Source of the DNA: Streptomyces sp. NRRL S-31
GTDB taxonomy: Bacteria; Actinomycetota; Actinomycetes; Streptomycetales; Streptomycetaceae
Length of the DNA stretch: 64,000 nt
NCBI RefSeq assembly: GCF_000718775.1
Contig: NZ_JOCB01000016.1
Coordinates: 27,815 to 91,814, forward strand
Reading direction: 5' to 3'
How positions within the stretch are numbered: the first letter of the stretch is position 1; each line of letters opens with the position of its first letter. Below are positions 36,181 through 45,426 of the stretch, piece by piece. The position numbers were made by a program, and so were the translations under genes. The notes below the pieces were generated by a model. The model ran no database searches and was not told the DNA's origin. It saw nothing but the letters and a program-made list of their open reading frames with translations.

Positions 36181-39100
36181 TCACGCGGCGCCGCGATGCA
36201 GGTACGCCCGCTCCACCGTCTGCCGCACGCTGTCGCCGGCGGAGTCCGTGGCGGTCACGCGGAGCGTCACATAGGCGTCGCCGCGCACGTTCGACGGCCG
36301 TTCCACGGTGGCCGTGAAGCGCCGGCCGTCACCGCGCCGCGTCGTGCGCGCCGTGGTCCACGTCTTCCCGTCGTCGTACGACGCCTCGGCCTTCAGCCGC
36401 ACGCCGCGCGGGGCGGCCATGCCGTCCTGCGCGCGGACGGTGAGGTCCAGGGCGTGCGCGCGTGCCCGGCTCACGGCACCCTGCGCGTCGACCGGTACGG
36501 CGTAGTCGAGCTGAAGCAGCGACAGCGGGACCGCGTCGGCCGTGGTGTCCGAGCGGAACGTCCACGAGGTCTGCGTGCCCACGCCGAGGCGCCAGTCGTC
36601 CGAGACGCGGGCGGTCGTCAGGTCCAGCCGGAACCGGGCCGGCCCCGGGGCCACCTCGAAGTCGCCCCACGCGCCGTCGTCGGAGACCGCGATTTGTTCC
36701 TCGTTCCGGTACAGCACCGCCCGCGCCACGTCGTCGGCCGTGGCCGCCCGGCCGGTGCCGAAGCCGGCCTTCTCCGCGAACGACCAGTGGCCGGCGTCGG
36801 AATCGGTGAACTCAGGCACGTACACGGACAGGGTGTCGCCGTGGCGCACCGACGGCTGGGTCCAGCCCCGGGGAACGGAGGGACGGACCGGCGCCGCGAA
36901 CCATCGCTCCGTCGTGTGCTCTCCGGGCCGGTAGGCGCGCGGCGCGTTCCGCATGCCGGCCGTCAGCGGCAGGTCGGGGACGTCGACGACGTCGTGGTGC
37001 ACGACGTGGTTCCACAGCGTGTCCCCGCCGGTCACGTACTCGACGCGTTCCCGGCCCACCGGGACGTAGCGGCTGTACTGGTTCCAGGCGGTCCCCTGGT
37101 ACGGACGCCAGCCGAAACGCTGCTCGCTGGCCCAGAGCGAGTCGCCCGTGCGGGTGTACGTGCTGCGCACCACGGCGCTCTCCCGCTCCGAGACGGTGTG
37201 CACCACCCGCCTGGGGACGAAGCCCTTCGACACCTGCATCACGTCGTACAGGTACGGGCTGCGCACCGTGCCGGAGAACGTCACCGTCGTGGCGCCCTTC
37301 GCGACGCGTGCCAGCAGGGCGGCGCCGTCCTTCCAGGAGACTCGCATGCTGGGCAGAGCCGACCGGTCGCCCGTCGGCTGCCACCGAGTCCAGGCGCTGC
37401 CCTGCTCCCGCGGCCACACCATCAGCAGCGCCCCGGCCCCCGCCTTCGCGGCGGACCGGGCGAGTTCCCGCTCGGTGACGGAGAAGTCGAACCGTACGAC
37501 GGCGAGCTTCCCGCGCGCGCGGCGGAAGTCGGGCGCCGACGCGACGCCCGCGTCCACGGCGGTCAGCTTCGTCCCGCGGTCCGGGAAGACGGGGGAGTCG
37601 GCACCGTAGTACGGGACGAACTCCCCGGAGCCGCCGGAGACCTCGCCCCGCAGCTGCGGGGCCACCAGCTGCCAGCGCGAGGAGAACTCGAAGGCGCCGT
37701 CGGTCACCTGGGAGGTCGGGGTGACGTAGAGACGCTCGACGTCGTCGAAGTACATGACTCCCTGGATCAGCCCGCGACCGTCGATCCGGCGGTACACGGT
37801 GGTGCTGAGGATGCCGTGCTGCTCGGCGGGACGCGGTGTGCGGATGTGCACCTCGGTGGCCTGGGCGGCGTTCAGCGTCACCGTCCGGTCCCCGGTTACC
37901 TTGACCTCGGGAGCGACGACGGTGCCCGCCTCGCCGCCGTGATCCGTCTCGTCCCGGAAGTTCGAACCGACGTAGTACGTGCCCTCCTCCACGAGCGCGA
38001 CGTGGGCCTGCCGGTCCGCGTAGTCCACGAACCCGTCGGGGCCCCAGATCGTGGGCAGCGAGTCCGGATCCACCTTGCCGTCACGACCGCGGTACAGCAC
38101 GGTCAGCCGGTGTAGCGGGGCGTGCACCGCGAGGGAGACGGTGGTGTGGGCGACCACGGCGCCGTCCGCGGACTTCGCGGTGAGGTATCCGTAGTAGGCG
38201 CCGCGGACCGCGTGCCGGGCGTCGGTGCTCAGCGGCACCTCGACCGTGGCCCCGGCCGCCAGGTGCACGGTGCCGGAGCCGAGACCGACGACCCCGTCCG
38301 GGAGCGCGCGCCCGGACTCGGTGGCCAGGCCGAGGGACAGGGACAGCGTGAGCGCACGGTCGCCGGAGTTGGTGTAGCGGACGGTGGCCGCCCGCTGCCG
38401 TCCGCCCGAGCCGTCGGTGCGCAGCGGGGCGAGGGCGAGGGAACCGCTGGCCGTGACGGGACCGAGGGCCGCGGCCACGTCGACGCGGCCGCCGCCCTGC
38501 TCGGTCGCCTGGGTGCCGGGCACGGTGTGCGCGGTGCTGATCAGCGCGTCCTTGAGCTGCCGGGCGTCCCAGTCCGGGTGCCGCTGGGCGAGGAGCGCGG
38601 CGGCACCGGCGACGTGCGGGGTGGCCATGGAGGTCCCCGACAGCGCGATGTAGTGGGCGTCGACCGGGTCGCCCAGGGTGGTGCCGGACGCCCGGGCCGC
38701 GACGATGCCGACCCCGGGGGCGGTCACGTCGGGTTTGACCGCGCCGTCACCCGGGCGCGGGCCGCGGCTGGAGAACGGGGCGAGCGAGTCGTCGCGGTCG
38801 ACGGCACCCACGGTCAGCGCCGCGTCGGCCGCACCAGGCGAGCTGACACTGGAGGGACCCGTCTCCCCCTCGTTGCCGGCCGCGACGACGAAGAGGGCGC
38901 CGCCGGACGCGGTCAGGGAGTCGACCGCCTGGCTGATCGGGTCGGTGCCGTCGGACGGGGAGCCCGATCCCAGGCTCATGTTGACGACCCTGGCGTGCTC
39001 GCGCGTCGCCCATTCCATGCCGTCGATGACGGCCGACTCGGTCCCGTAGCCGTCGTCGCCCAGGACCTTGCCGATCAGGAGGTCGGCCCGGGGTGCCACG

Positions 39101-40008
39101 CCCCGGCGGGTCCCGCCCGACGCGGCGCCGCTGCCGCCGACGATCGAGGCGACGTGCGTACCGTGACCGAAGTGGTCGCCCGTGTTGGAGCTGTGGGAGA
39201 AGTCCTCGGCCTCCGCGATGCGACCGGCCAGATCGGGATGGTTCGCGTCGACACCCGTGTCGAGCACGGCCACCTTGACTCCCTGGCCCTCGTCACCCGC
39301 CTTCCAGGCGGTGGGGGCGTTGATCTGCGCGGTGCTGCGGTCCAGCACGGCCCGCATCCTGCCGTCGAGCGACACCCGGGGAGTCACCGCGGCCCGGGCG
39401 GCGCCCCCGCCGCCCGGGTTCAACGTCTTCCAGAAGGTCCCCAGCCGTCGAGCGTCGACCCGGACCGACCGTGCGTGGATGCTCGGCAGGTCCCGGGACG
39501 GACTTCCCGGCGCGTCCAGCGCGACGAGCCGGTCGGCGGTGGCCGCGGCGGCCCGTGCCGCCTCGGCGGTGACCCGGGCGCCCGCCCCGGACGGCTCCGC
39601 GGAGACGATCAGCGGAAGCGCGGAGGTGTGCGCCTCGTCGTAGCCCTGGGAGATCAGGCCGGTCACGTCGAACAGCCGGCGGTCCAGTGCGCCGGCGGAC
39701 ACCAGGGCCTCGGCGTCCCGCGGAAGCACGGTCAGCGACTTGTCGTCCTCTTCGAACGTCTCGAAGGGGATGCGCTCGCGGCCGGGCCCGGGCCGCACCG
39801 ACGCGGTGCGGCGTCCGCCGGGCAGCGACGTCACGGTCACCTGGTCACCGGTGACCAGCCGTACGGTCGTGGAGCGGGCCCCCGGCACGGCCGCGGGAGG
39901 GGTGACGGCGCCGGTGCCCGCCGTCCGCGCCGCGGCGGTGGCCGGCACGACACCGGCCAGCAGGACCAGTCCTGTCGATATCGCCGCCGTGAGGCGGATC
40001 TTTGCCAT
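36181..40008 (-). CDS. large secreted subtilisin-like serine protease (S8)
   Basis: A 1275-residue protein. Residues 1-30 are a Sec signal peptide (KIRLTAAISTGLVLLAGVVPATAAA). A propeptide-like segment follows, then an S8 domain with Asp250 (VLDTGVD), His282 (GHGTHVAS) and Ser460 (SGTSMATPH). About 800 further residues are beta-rich, with a possible protease-associated-like insert (TKLTAVDAGV..RGKLAVVRFDFSVTERELARSAAKAGAGALLMVWP). ATG 40008 has AAAGG at a slightly long spacing; a GTG at 40020 would lack room for a ribosome site. It acts outside the cell on protein. It is divergent from an SDR gene across an intergenic region with iterated repeats. Confidence 0.92.
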   Translation of the reverse strand: MAKIRLTAAISTGLVLLAGVVPATAAARTAGTGAVTPPAAVPGARSTTVRLVTGDQVTVTSLPGGRRTASVRPGPGRERIPFETFEEDDKSLTVLPRDAEALVSAGALDRRLFDVTGLISQGYDEAHTSALPLIVSAEPSGAGARVTAEAARAAAATADRLVALDAPGSPSRDLPSIHARSVRVDARRLGTFWKTLNPGGGGAARAAVTPRVSLDGRMRAVLDRSTAQINAPTAWKAGDEGQGVKVAVLDTGVDANHPDLAGRIAEAEDFSHSSNTGDHFGHGTHVASIVGGSGAASGGTRRGVAPRADLLIGKVLGDDGYGTESAVIDGMEWATREHARVVNMSLGSGSPSDGTDPISQAVDSLTASGGALFVVAAGNEGETGPSSVSSPGAADAALTVGAVDRDDSLAPFSSRGPRPGDGAVKPDVTAPGVGIVAARASGTTLGDPVDAHYIALSGTSMATPHVAGAAALLAQRHPDWDARQLKDALISTAHTVPGTQATEQGGGRVDVAAALGPVTASGSLALAPLRTDGSGGRQRAATVRYTNSGDRALTLSLSLGLATESGRALPDGVVGLGSGTVHLAAGATVEVPLSTDARHAVRGAYYGYLTAKSADGAVVAHTTVSLAVHAPLHRLTVLYRGRDGKVDPDSLPTIWGPDGFVDYADRQAHVALVEEGTYYVGSNFRDETDHGGEAGTVVAPEVKVTGDRTVTLNAAQATEVHIRTPRPAEQHGILSTTVYRRIDGRGLIQGVMYFDDVERLYVTPTSQVTDGAFEFSSRWQLVAPQLRGEVSGGSGEFVPYYGADSPVFPDRGTKLTAVDAGVASAPDFRRARGKLAVVRFDFSVTERELARSAAKAGAGALLMVWPREQGSAWTRWQPTGDRSALPSMRVSWKDGAALLARVAKGATTVTFSGTVRSPYLYDVMQVSKGFVPRRVVHTVSERESAVVRSTYTRTGDSLWASEQRFGWRPYQGTAWNQYSRYVPVGRERVEYVTGGDTLWNHVVHHDVVDVPDLPLTAGMRNAPRAYRPGEHTTERWFAAPVRPSVPRGWTQPSVRHGDTLSVYVPEFTDSDAGHWSFAEKAGFGTGRAATADDVARAVLYRNEEQIAVSDDGAWGDFEVAPGPARFRLDLTTARVSDDWRLGVGTQTSWTFRSDTTADAVPLSLLQLDYAVPVDAQGAVSRARAHALDLTVRAQDGMAAPRGVRLKAEASYDDGKTWTTARTTRRGDGRRFTATVERPSNVRGDAYVTLRVTATDSAGDSVRQTVERAYLHRGAA

Positions 40009-40237
40009 CAGGGAAAACACCTTTCGAACAGCTGAAGATCACAACTGTCCGAAATCATTCGGTGAGAGGGCGCGGCCTGTCACCGGCATGAGCTGTCACA
40101 GCTGCGACATGTCCCAACGGCGACACGACGCCGACCACATGAGACCGCGCGGGCCATGGCACAGGCCGCCCACGGCGCGGTGTTGCCACCAGGCCGTGGC
40201 GGGCTCACCAGGGGAATCCTGCTCCGCCTTCCGGTGT

Positions 40238-40307
40238 CCGACATCTGTCGGCGGTGATCGTGATCTGTCGGCGGTATGTCGGAGGTATGTCGGCGGTATG
40301 TCGGTGG
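40238..40307. repeat. five TGTCGGNGG iterations plus palindrome
   Basis: TGTCGG(C/A/T)GG occurs at 40246, 40266, 40277, 40288 and 40299. The last four are spaced exactly 11 bp (TATGTCGGCGG unit). The first copy forms the right arm of a perfect palindrome CCGACA-TC-TGTCGG at 40238-40251. The array sits in the 369-nt region between the divergent protease and SDR genes, 70 nt before the SDR start, so it is probably a regulator-binding array. Confidence 0.65.
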
Positions 40308-40377
40308 AGGCTGTGACCTTTGGCGGGTCGGTGCTCGTCCTGAGCACGCTGTCCCGAAGCGCAAGGAGCCTGTCATC

Positions 40378-41328
40378 GTGTCTTCCGCATCGAAGAGCCG
40401 ACCGTGGGACGTCCACCGGCTGCCGTCTGCCGAGGGAAGGACCTTCCTGGTCACCGGGGGAAATGCCGGGATCGGCTACTTCACCGCGGAGCAGCTGGCC
40501 GCCACCGGCGCCGTCGTCGTACTCGGCAGCCGGGACCGCGCGAGGGCCGAAGCCGCCCAGGCATCGATCCGCTCGCGCGTCCCCGGAGCGCGTGTGCGGT
40601 ACCTGCCACTGGACCTCGCCGACCTGTCGTCCTTGAAGACGGCCGTGGACAGGCTGGACCTCGATCGTCTCGACGCCGTGGTCCACAACGCGGGTATCGC
40701 GCTCGACGACCCGCCGCGGCGGGTGACCGGGGAGGGCCACGAGCTGATGTTCGCGACCAACCACCTCGGTCACTTCGCGCTGACCCGATGGCTGGCCCCC
40801 CTGTTGTCCGCGGCGCCGGCGGCCCGCGTCGTCACGGTGGGAAGCTTCGCGGCGCGGTCCGAGAGACTGGACCTCGGCGATCTCCAGTCGACGCGGGACT
40901 ACCGGCCCAAGCGCACCTACGGCCGATCGAAGCTGGCGCAGATGTGCTTCGGCTTCGAACTCGATCGCCGGCTGCGTGCCGTCGGCAGCACGGTGCTCAG
41001 TGTGGTGGCCCATCCCGGCGGCGCACTGGACTCCCTCACCCCGTCCCGTCCTCCGATACGTGTGACGACCCCGGGCGAGCGGCTGCGCGCCTTGCCCTCC
41101 GCGGTCCTGGTGCAGGGCAAGGACGCCGGAGCATGGCCCGTCGTCCGTGCCGTCCTCGACCCGCAGGTGCGGGGAGGTCAGTTGTGGGGGCCGCGGGTCT
41201 TCGGACTGCGGGGCACACCGAGACGCGAGCCCGTCCCCTCCCACATGGCCGACCCGGCCGTCGCCGCCCGCCTGTGGGCCGCCAGCGCGGAACTGGTCGG
41301 TACGGATCCGCACCTCGGCTTCCGGTAG
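40378..41328 (+). CDS. short-chain dehydrogenase (protochlorophyllide reductase-like SDR)
   Basis: A 316-residue NAD(P)-dependent SDR: FLVTGGNAGIGYFTAEQLA, DLADLSSLKTAV, VVHNAGIAL, ATNHLGHFALT, TVGSFAAR and catalytic YGRSK. The long C terminus and the NHLGHF motif are typical of the retinol-dehydrogenase/protochlorophyllide-reductase-like SDRs. GTG start with AAGGAG at nine nt. It follows the repeat array and is probably the array-controlled gene. Confidence 0.88.
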   Translation: MSSASKSRPWDVHRLPSAEGRTFLVTGGNAGIGYFTAEQLAATGAVVVLGSRDRARAEAAQASIRSRVPGARVRYLPLDLADLSSLKTAVDRLDLDRLDAVVHNAGIALDDPPRRVTGEGHELMFATNHLGHFALTRWLAPLLSAAPAARVVTVGSFAARSERLDLGDLQSTRDYRPKRTYGRSKLAQMCFGFELDRRLRAVGSTVLSVVAHPGGALDSLTPSRPPIRVTTPGERLRALPSAVLVQGKDAGAWPVVRAVLDPQVRGGQLWGPRVFGLRGTPRREPVPSHMADPAVAARLWAASAELVGTDPHLGFR

Positions 41329-41501
41329 ACGCGCAGCCACACCGGTGGCGCCCGGCTCGCGTGTCTGCTCTGGCGATGCCGAGGCGCGAGCCGGATGTGC
41401 TGAAGTTGGGCTGACCGCGGATGACGGGAACGTGCCACCGGCTCCGTCCCCGCGACATCAGCGGCCACCACCGGCCGTGCGAGCAAGACGGAGGAACCAG
41501 C

Positions 41502-41942
41502 ATGGCGATTCAGCGGATGGACAACATCGGGATCGTCGTCGAGGACATGGACGCCGCCATCGCGTTCTTCGTGGAACTCGGGATGGAGCTGGAGGGCAGG
41601 GCCGAGATCGAGGGCCGCTTCGCCGACCAGTGCACCGGACTCGACGGCGTCCGCTGTGACATCGCGATGCTCCGGACCCCGGACGGTCACGGGCGGCTCG
41701 AGCTGGCGAAGTACCGCAGCCCCGCACCGATCACCGCCGGGCCGCGCAACCGGCCGCACAACATCCTGGGCACGCACCGCGTCATGTTCGCCGTCGACGA
41801 CATCGAGGACACCGTTGCCCGCCTGCGACCTCACGGAGCCGAACTCGTGGGCGAGATCGCCCGGTTCGAGGACAGCTACCTGCTCTGCTACCTCCGCGGC
41901 CCGGAGGGCATCATCGTCGGACTGGCCGAGCGGCTGCGCTGA
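41502..41942 (+). CDS. VOC-family (glyoxalase/dioxygenase-fold) protein
   Basis: A 146-residue protein with two beta-alpha-beta-beta-beta units: IQRMDNIGIVVEDMDAAIAFFVELGMELEGR and THRVMFAVDDIEDTVARLRPHGAEL, with YLLCYLRGPEGIIVGLAERL at the end. His, Glu and related metal ligands are plausible but not certain. Members are glyoxalases, dioxygenases or resistance proteins. GGAGG precedes the ATG. It lies 173 nt after the SDR gene. Confidence 0.85.
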   Translation: MAIQRMDNIGIVVEDMDAAIAFFVELGMELEGRAEIEGRFADQCTGLDGVRCDIAMLRTPDGHGRLELAKYRSPAPITAGPRNRPHNILGTHRVMFAVDDIEDTVARLRPHGAELVGEIARFEDSYLLCYLRGPEGIIVGLAERLR

Positions 41943-42366
41943 GCCAGAGGTACCGGACCCCGCGACCGCGTGAACCTCCGTACGGCAGGTGACGGGCCTG
42001 TCATACGACAAGGCCGCCCATCGTCAAACCCCTCGCGCCACCCACGGTGACACCCGCGATACTTTCCGCGCATGTATCGGCGGTGTGGCCGCTGGGCCGG
42101 GATGTCCCCGATGCCGCACCGAACGGTCCGGCACCGCCGGCCGCAAGCCCCGACAGCGTGATGACATCGTGGCGTGACGCGTGTGCCAGGTGCCGGCGAT
42201 CCGACCTGCCCGCCGTGCCGCCCATGGCGCACGCAGGGCGGTGAGGCGCGGGTATGAGCAGGCCGTCCGGGTACCCGTCCCCACCAGCGCGTCAGCGACG
42301 CCGGGCGTCCGCCGACACCGCCCAGCCCATCCCCGGACCGCGCACGGCCGAGAGCGAGGGACCCTC
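41943..42366. other. 424-nt spacer, no gene seen
   Basis: Several open frames cross this stretch but none has a recognisable domain or a good start site. I see no clear tRNA or repeat. It probably holds the promoter of the downstream SDR gene. Confidence 0.4.
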
Positions 42367-43311
42367 ATGCACAGCACCGCAGGGACGCGGCCCGGCGCCG
42401 CGGCAGCTCACGACTCGCTGCTGCGGGGCCGCGTCGCCGTCGTCACCGGAGCAGCCCGCGGCATCGGCGAAGCATTGGCCGGACGCCTGTCCGCCGTCGG
42501 CATGCACATCGCCCTGCTCGGACGCGAGGCGCAGACCCTGAGCGCCGCCGCAGCCTCGCTCGGCACCCCGAGCCTGTGCGTCGAGGCCGACGTCACCGAC
42601 CAGGAAGCACTCGACGAGGCCGCGCGGCAGGTGGCGGACCGGCTCGGTATCGCGTCCGTGGTCGTCGCCAACGCGGGCGTCGCGGCCGGCGGTCCCTTCC
42701 GGCTGACCGACGCCGGCCTATGGCGTCGCGTCATCGACGTCAACCTGATCGGCTCAGCCAACACCGCCCGCGCCTTTCTGCCCCAACTCGCCCGCGCGCA
42801 CGGCTACTTCCTCCAGATCGCCTCCACCGCGGCGTTCGGCTCGGCCCCCATGATGAGCGCCTACTGCGCTTCCAAGGCCGGCGCGGAGTCCTTCGCCCAG
42901 GCGCTGCGCGGCGAGGTCGAACCCGACGGGATCGCCGTCGGCATCGCTTACCTGCACTGGACCGGGACCGACATGCTCACCGGCATCGACGACCACCCGG
43001 TGCTGCACGCCCTGCGCGCCCACCAGCCCCGGTTCGCCCGCCGGATGCATACGCCCGGGCAGGTCGCCGACTGGCTCGCCGCCGGTGTCGAACACCGCGC
43101 CGCCCACATCTACGCACCGCCCTGGCTGCGGTGGTGCCAGCCGCTGCGGCCGATGTTCCCCGCGCTGGTCACCCGCGTCGCCCGCCGCGAGATGCGCCAC
43201 ACGCCCGCCGCCGATCTCGCGGCCGCCACGGGAGTCATGGGCGCGGGCGGGCAGGCCGACTGGGAGGCGTACACGTCCGCCGCGCGCGGCCGGCCCGCTC
43301 CGCCCCGGTAG
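42367..43311 (+). CDS. classical SDR oxidoreductase
   Basis: A 314-residue NAD(P)-dependent dehydrogenase: VAVVTGAARGIGEALAGRL, VEADVTDQEAL, VVVANAGVAAGG, VNLIGSANTARAFLP, QIASTAAF and the active-site YCASKAG. A C-terminal extension of about 60 residues (RWCQPLRPMFPALVTRVARREMRH) resembles membrane-associating tails of some actinobacterial SDRs. GAGGGA precedes the ATG. The substrate is unknown. Confidence 0.88.
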   Translation: MHSTAGTRPGAAAAHDSLLRGRVAVVTGAARGIGEALAGRLSAVGMHIALLGREAQTLSAAAASLGTPSLCVEADVTDQEALDEAARQVADRLGIASVVVANAGVAAGGPFRLTDAGLWRRVIDVNLIGSANTARAFLPQLARAHGYFLQIASTAAFGSAPMMSAYCASKAGAESFAQALRGEVEPDGIAVGIAYLHWTGTDMLTGIDDHPVLHALRAHQPRFARRMHTPGQVADWLAAGVEHRAAHIYAPPWLRWCQPLRPMFPALVTRVARREMRHTPAADLAAATGVMGAGGQADWEAYTSAARGRPAPPR

Positions 43312-43565
43312 CCCGGGACGCCCGAGGTTCCCGTACGCGGTATATGACCGATGCCCTCCCACCGCCAGGCCCGTCCGTGCGTCAGACAAGCACGTGCGCT
43401 CGATTCCGACACTCCTCGGAACCGACCGACCTGGCGGCACCCGACGATGTCCGGCTGATCGACGCCGACGTCACGGACTTCGCCGGGGCACCAGGTCAAA
43501 GTCCCGCATCGTCCAGCCATCTGGCCGACACGCTCACCGTCTGCCGGTGGCCTGCTGCCCCGGCC

Positions 43566-44303
43566 TCACGTCAGGTGCCGGGCGAAGAACCGGGCTCCGG
43601 CCTCGAGCTCGAACCGCGGGACGCCGGTGTGCCCGCCCAGATTGGCATGCAGCGTCTTCTCCTGGGAACCGAAGGCGTCGAACAGGTCCAGGGCCGCCTG
43701 CCGGTCGTTCCCCTCATCGTCCCACTGCAACAGGACCTGCAACGGAATGGTGACCCGGCGGGCTTCGTCGAACATGGCGGCGGGCACGAGACTCCCGGCG
43801 AAGAATCCGGCGGCCACGATGCGCGGCTCAACCACCGCCAGCCGTATACCGATGGAGATCACTCCGCCCTCGTACCCGACCGGACCGCCGATCTCGGGCA
43901 GTGACAGGAGGGCGTCCAGGGTGGCCCGCCATTCCGGAACCGCCTTCTCGACCAGCGGGAGGACAAGGGCGTCGACGATCTCGTCGCCGACCGGCTCCCC
44001 GGCCTCCATCGCGCCGCGAAGATCGGCGCGGGCCTGTTCGACAGCGGCCCAACGGGGCCGGTCACCGCTCCCGGGAAGCTCGATGGTGGCCGCGGCGAAG
44101 CCGTACTCCGCCGTGTAGTACCGGGCCCGCCCCGCCAGCCGGGAGTACATCTTGTGCAGTCCGAGGGGAGGGTGGCCCATCAGGATCAGCGGCGTCGGCG
44201 CCGGCGCGGACGCGGGAGTCCACAGGATGCCGGGAATCTCCCCGAGGGTGAATCCGCGCTCGAGGACACCGTCGTCGAGATGCCGCTCGGATGTGAAGTA
44301 CAT
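43566..44303 (-). CDS. alpha/beta hydrolase-fold protein, nucleophile elbow not canonical
   Basis: A 245-residue protein of the dienelactone-hydrolase-like group: LILMGHPPLGLHKMYSRLAGRARYY, FAAATIELPGSGDRP and the C-terminal HTGVPRFELEAGARFFARHL with the His. The elbow position reads GPVGYEGGVISIGIRL, two residues shorter than I expect and without a GxSxG motif, so activity is in doubt. The ATG (MYFTSERHLDDG) has AAAGG in front. Confidence 0.8.
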   Translation of the reverse strand: MYFTSERHLDDGVLERGFTLGEIPGILWTPASAPAPTPLILMGHPPLGLHKMYSRLAGRARYYTAEYGFAAATIELPGSGDRPRWAAVEQARADLRGAMEAGEPVGDEIVDALVLPLVEKAVPEWRATLDALLSLPEIGGPVGYEGGVISIGIRLAVVEPRIVAAGFFAGSLVPAAMFDEARRVTIPLQVLLQWDDEGNDRQAALDLFDAFGSQEKTLHANLGGHTGVPRFELEAGARFFARHLT

Positions 44304-44725
44304 GGTCGTGCCTTTCGGAGTGCTCACGAACGGCGCTCCCGGACGACCTATCGCCCGACCGTGACCCCGGGGAGGAGCACCCATGTCGATACTGCGTTCA
44401 CGGGTACCACCTCCTCGTTCTCCGGCACGGCCTCCGAAAAGGTAGCAGTGGTCGCGGTGGCCGGCCAAGCGGATTCGAGTCCGTCCGCCGAAGCGGGAGT
44501 TCCGGCGCGTGGAGGCCACTTGGACAGCGAAAACGCAACTTCGACATGGCCCGCCAAGGCAGCTACCTTCACCTCGTCTTCGGCGATCGCCCACGGTCGC
44601 ACGGGAGTTCCTCAAGGCTGAGCCACCCGCGACGGGATGAGTCGATCACGCCCCAGGATTCCCGCCCCCGGGCGCAAGCCACCGAACCGGGTCCACACCA
44701 GGCACCCGCGACCAGGGAGAGATGC
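44304..44725. other. 422-nt spacer, no supported gene
   Basis: A minus-strand frame at 44348-44602 is open but its third-position GC is clearly lower than in neighbouring genes, and I recognise no domain. The stretch is somewhat AT-richer and probably holds two divergent promoters. Confidence 0.4.
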
Positions 44726-45283
44726 ATGCCCCGTCTGGCGCTGTACACGTTCGGCGTACTGAAGTCACCTCTCGCCGATCCCACACCTCTCACGCGCGAG
44801 TTCTACGCCAGGGGTGAGTCCGTCTACCGGAAGATCAGTCAGCACCCCGGGTACGTCGCGCGTGCCGAAGCGGCGGACGGCGACCGGGGCGTGCTCTTCG
44901 AGGCGGACTGGGGCGTATGGGGAGAGTTCGCCGTACCGACCTGGTACGACAAGGGCCGTACGGTGGAAACCACCGCCCTGGCCGCGACCCTCTCACTCTG
45001 GACCGACCTGCGCCCCGCCTTCGACGCCGTCTACACCGGTCTGCACCGTGAGGCGCTGAACAGGCGTTACGACTGGTTCGAGAGGACGGAGCACCCGAAT
45101 CACGTGATCTGGTGGGTCTCCGACGGCGTGATACCCACCTGGCAGGACGGCGTTTCCAGGCTGGAACACCTCCACCACCACGGCTCCGCGCCGCACGCCT
45201 TCACCTTCCACCACTCCTTCACCCCGGAGGGAACTCCGGCCAGGGTCAAAGACACCGAGCCGAAGAGCGACCAGGCTCGCTGA
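44726..45283 (+). CDS. DUF3291-family protein
   Basis: A 185-residue protein: RLALYTFGVLKSPLADP, TLSLWTDLRPAFDAVYTGLHREALNRRYDWFE and NHVIWWVSDGVIPTWQDGVSRLEHLHHHGSAPHAFTFHHSF. This matches the DUF3291 family, a dimeric alpha-beta-barrel-like fold related to small monooxygenases; the reaction is unknown. ATG 44726 follows AGGGAGAG. Confidence 0.8.
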   Translation: MPRLALYTFGVLKSPLADPTPLTREFYARGESVYRKISQHPGYVARAEAADGDRGVLFEADWGVWGEFAVPTWYDKGRTVETTALAATLSLWTDLRPAFDAVYTGLHREALNRRYDWFERTEHPNHVIWWVSDGVIPTWQDGVSRLEHLHHHGSAPHAFTFHHSFTPEGTPARVKDTEPKSDQAR

Positions 45284-45426
45284 CAGGGAAGCCCGGACGA
45301 CCGGGTTCGCTACCGCGGACGATGAGCCGCCGCACCGCGAAGGCGCTCACGACCGATGCTTCACTCCACATCACGGGCCGGCCGCCGGAAGAAGCCGAAG
45401 AGGGTGCGGCCCTGTCCATACGAGGC

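Noticed and set aside
36196..40035. Two long plus-strand open frames opposite the subtilase.
   Set aside because: The minus strand carries the intact catalytic triad and signal peptide; the plus frames have no recognisable domain.
40238..40307. A plasmid replication iteron region.
   Set aside because: No replication initiator gene is near, and the array lies between two chromosomal-type genes with a promoter-like position.
44348..44602. A minus-strand 84-codon ORF as a small gene.
   Set aside because: Third-position GC is much lower than in neighbouring genes and no ribosome site or family was seen.
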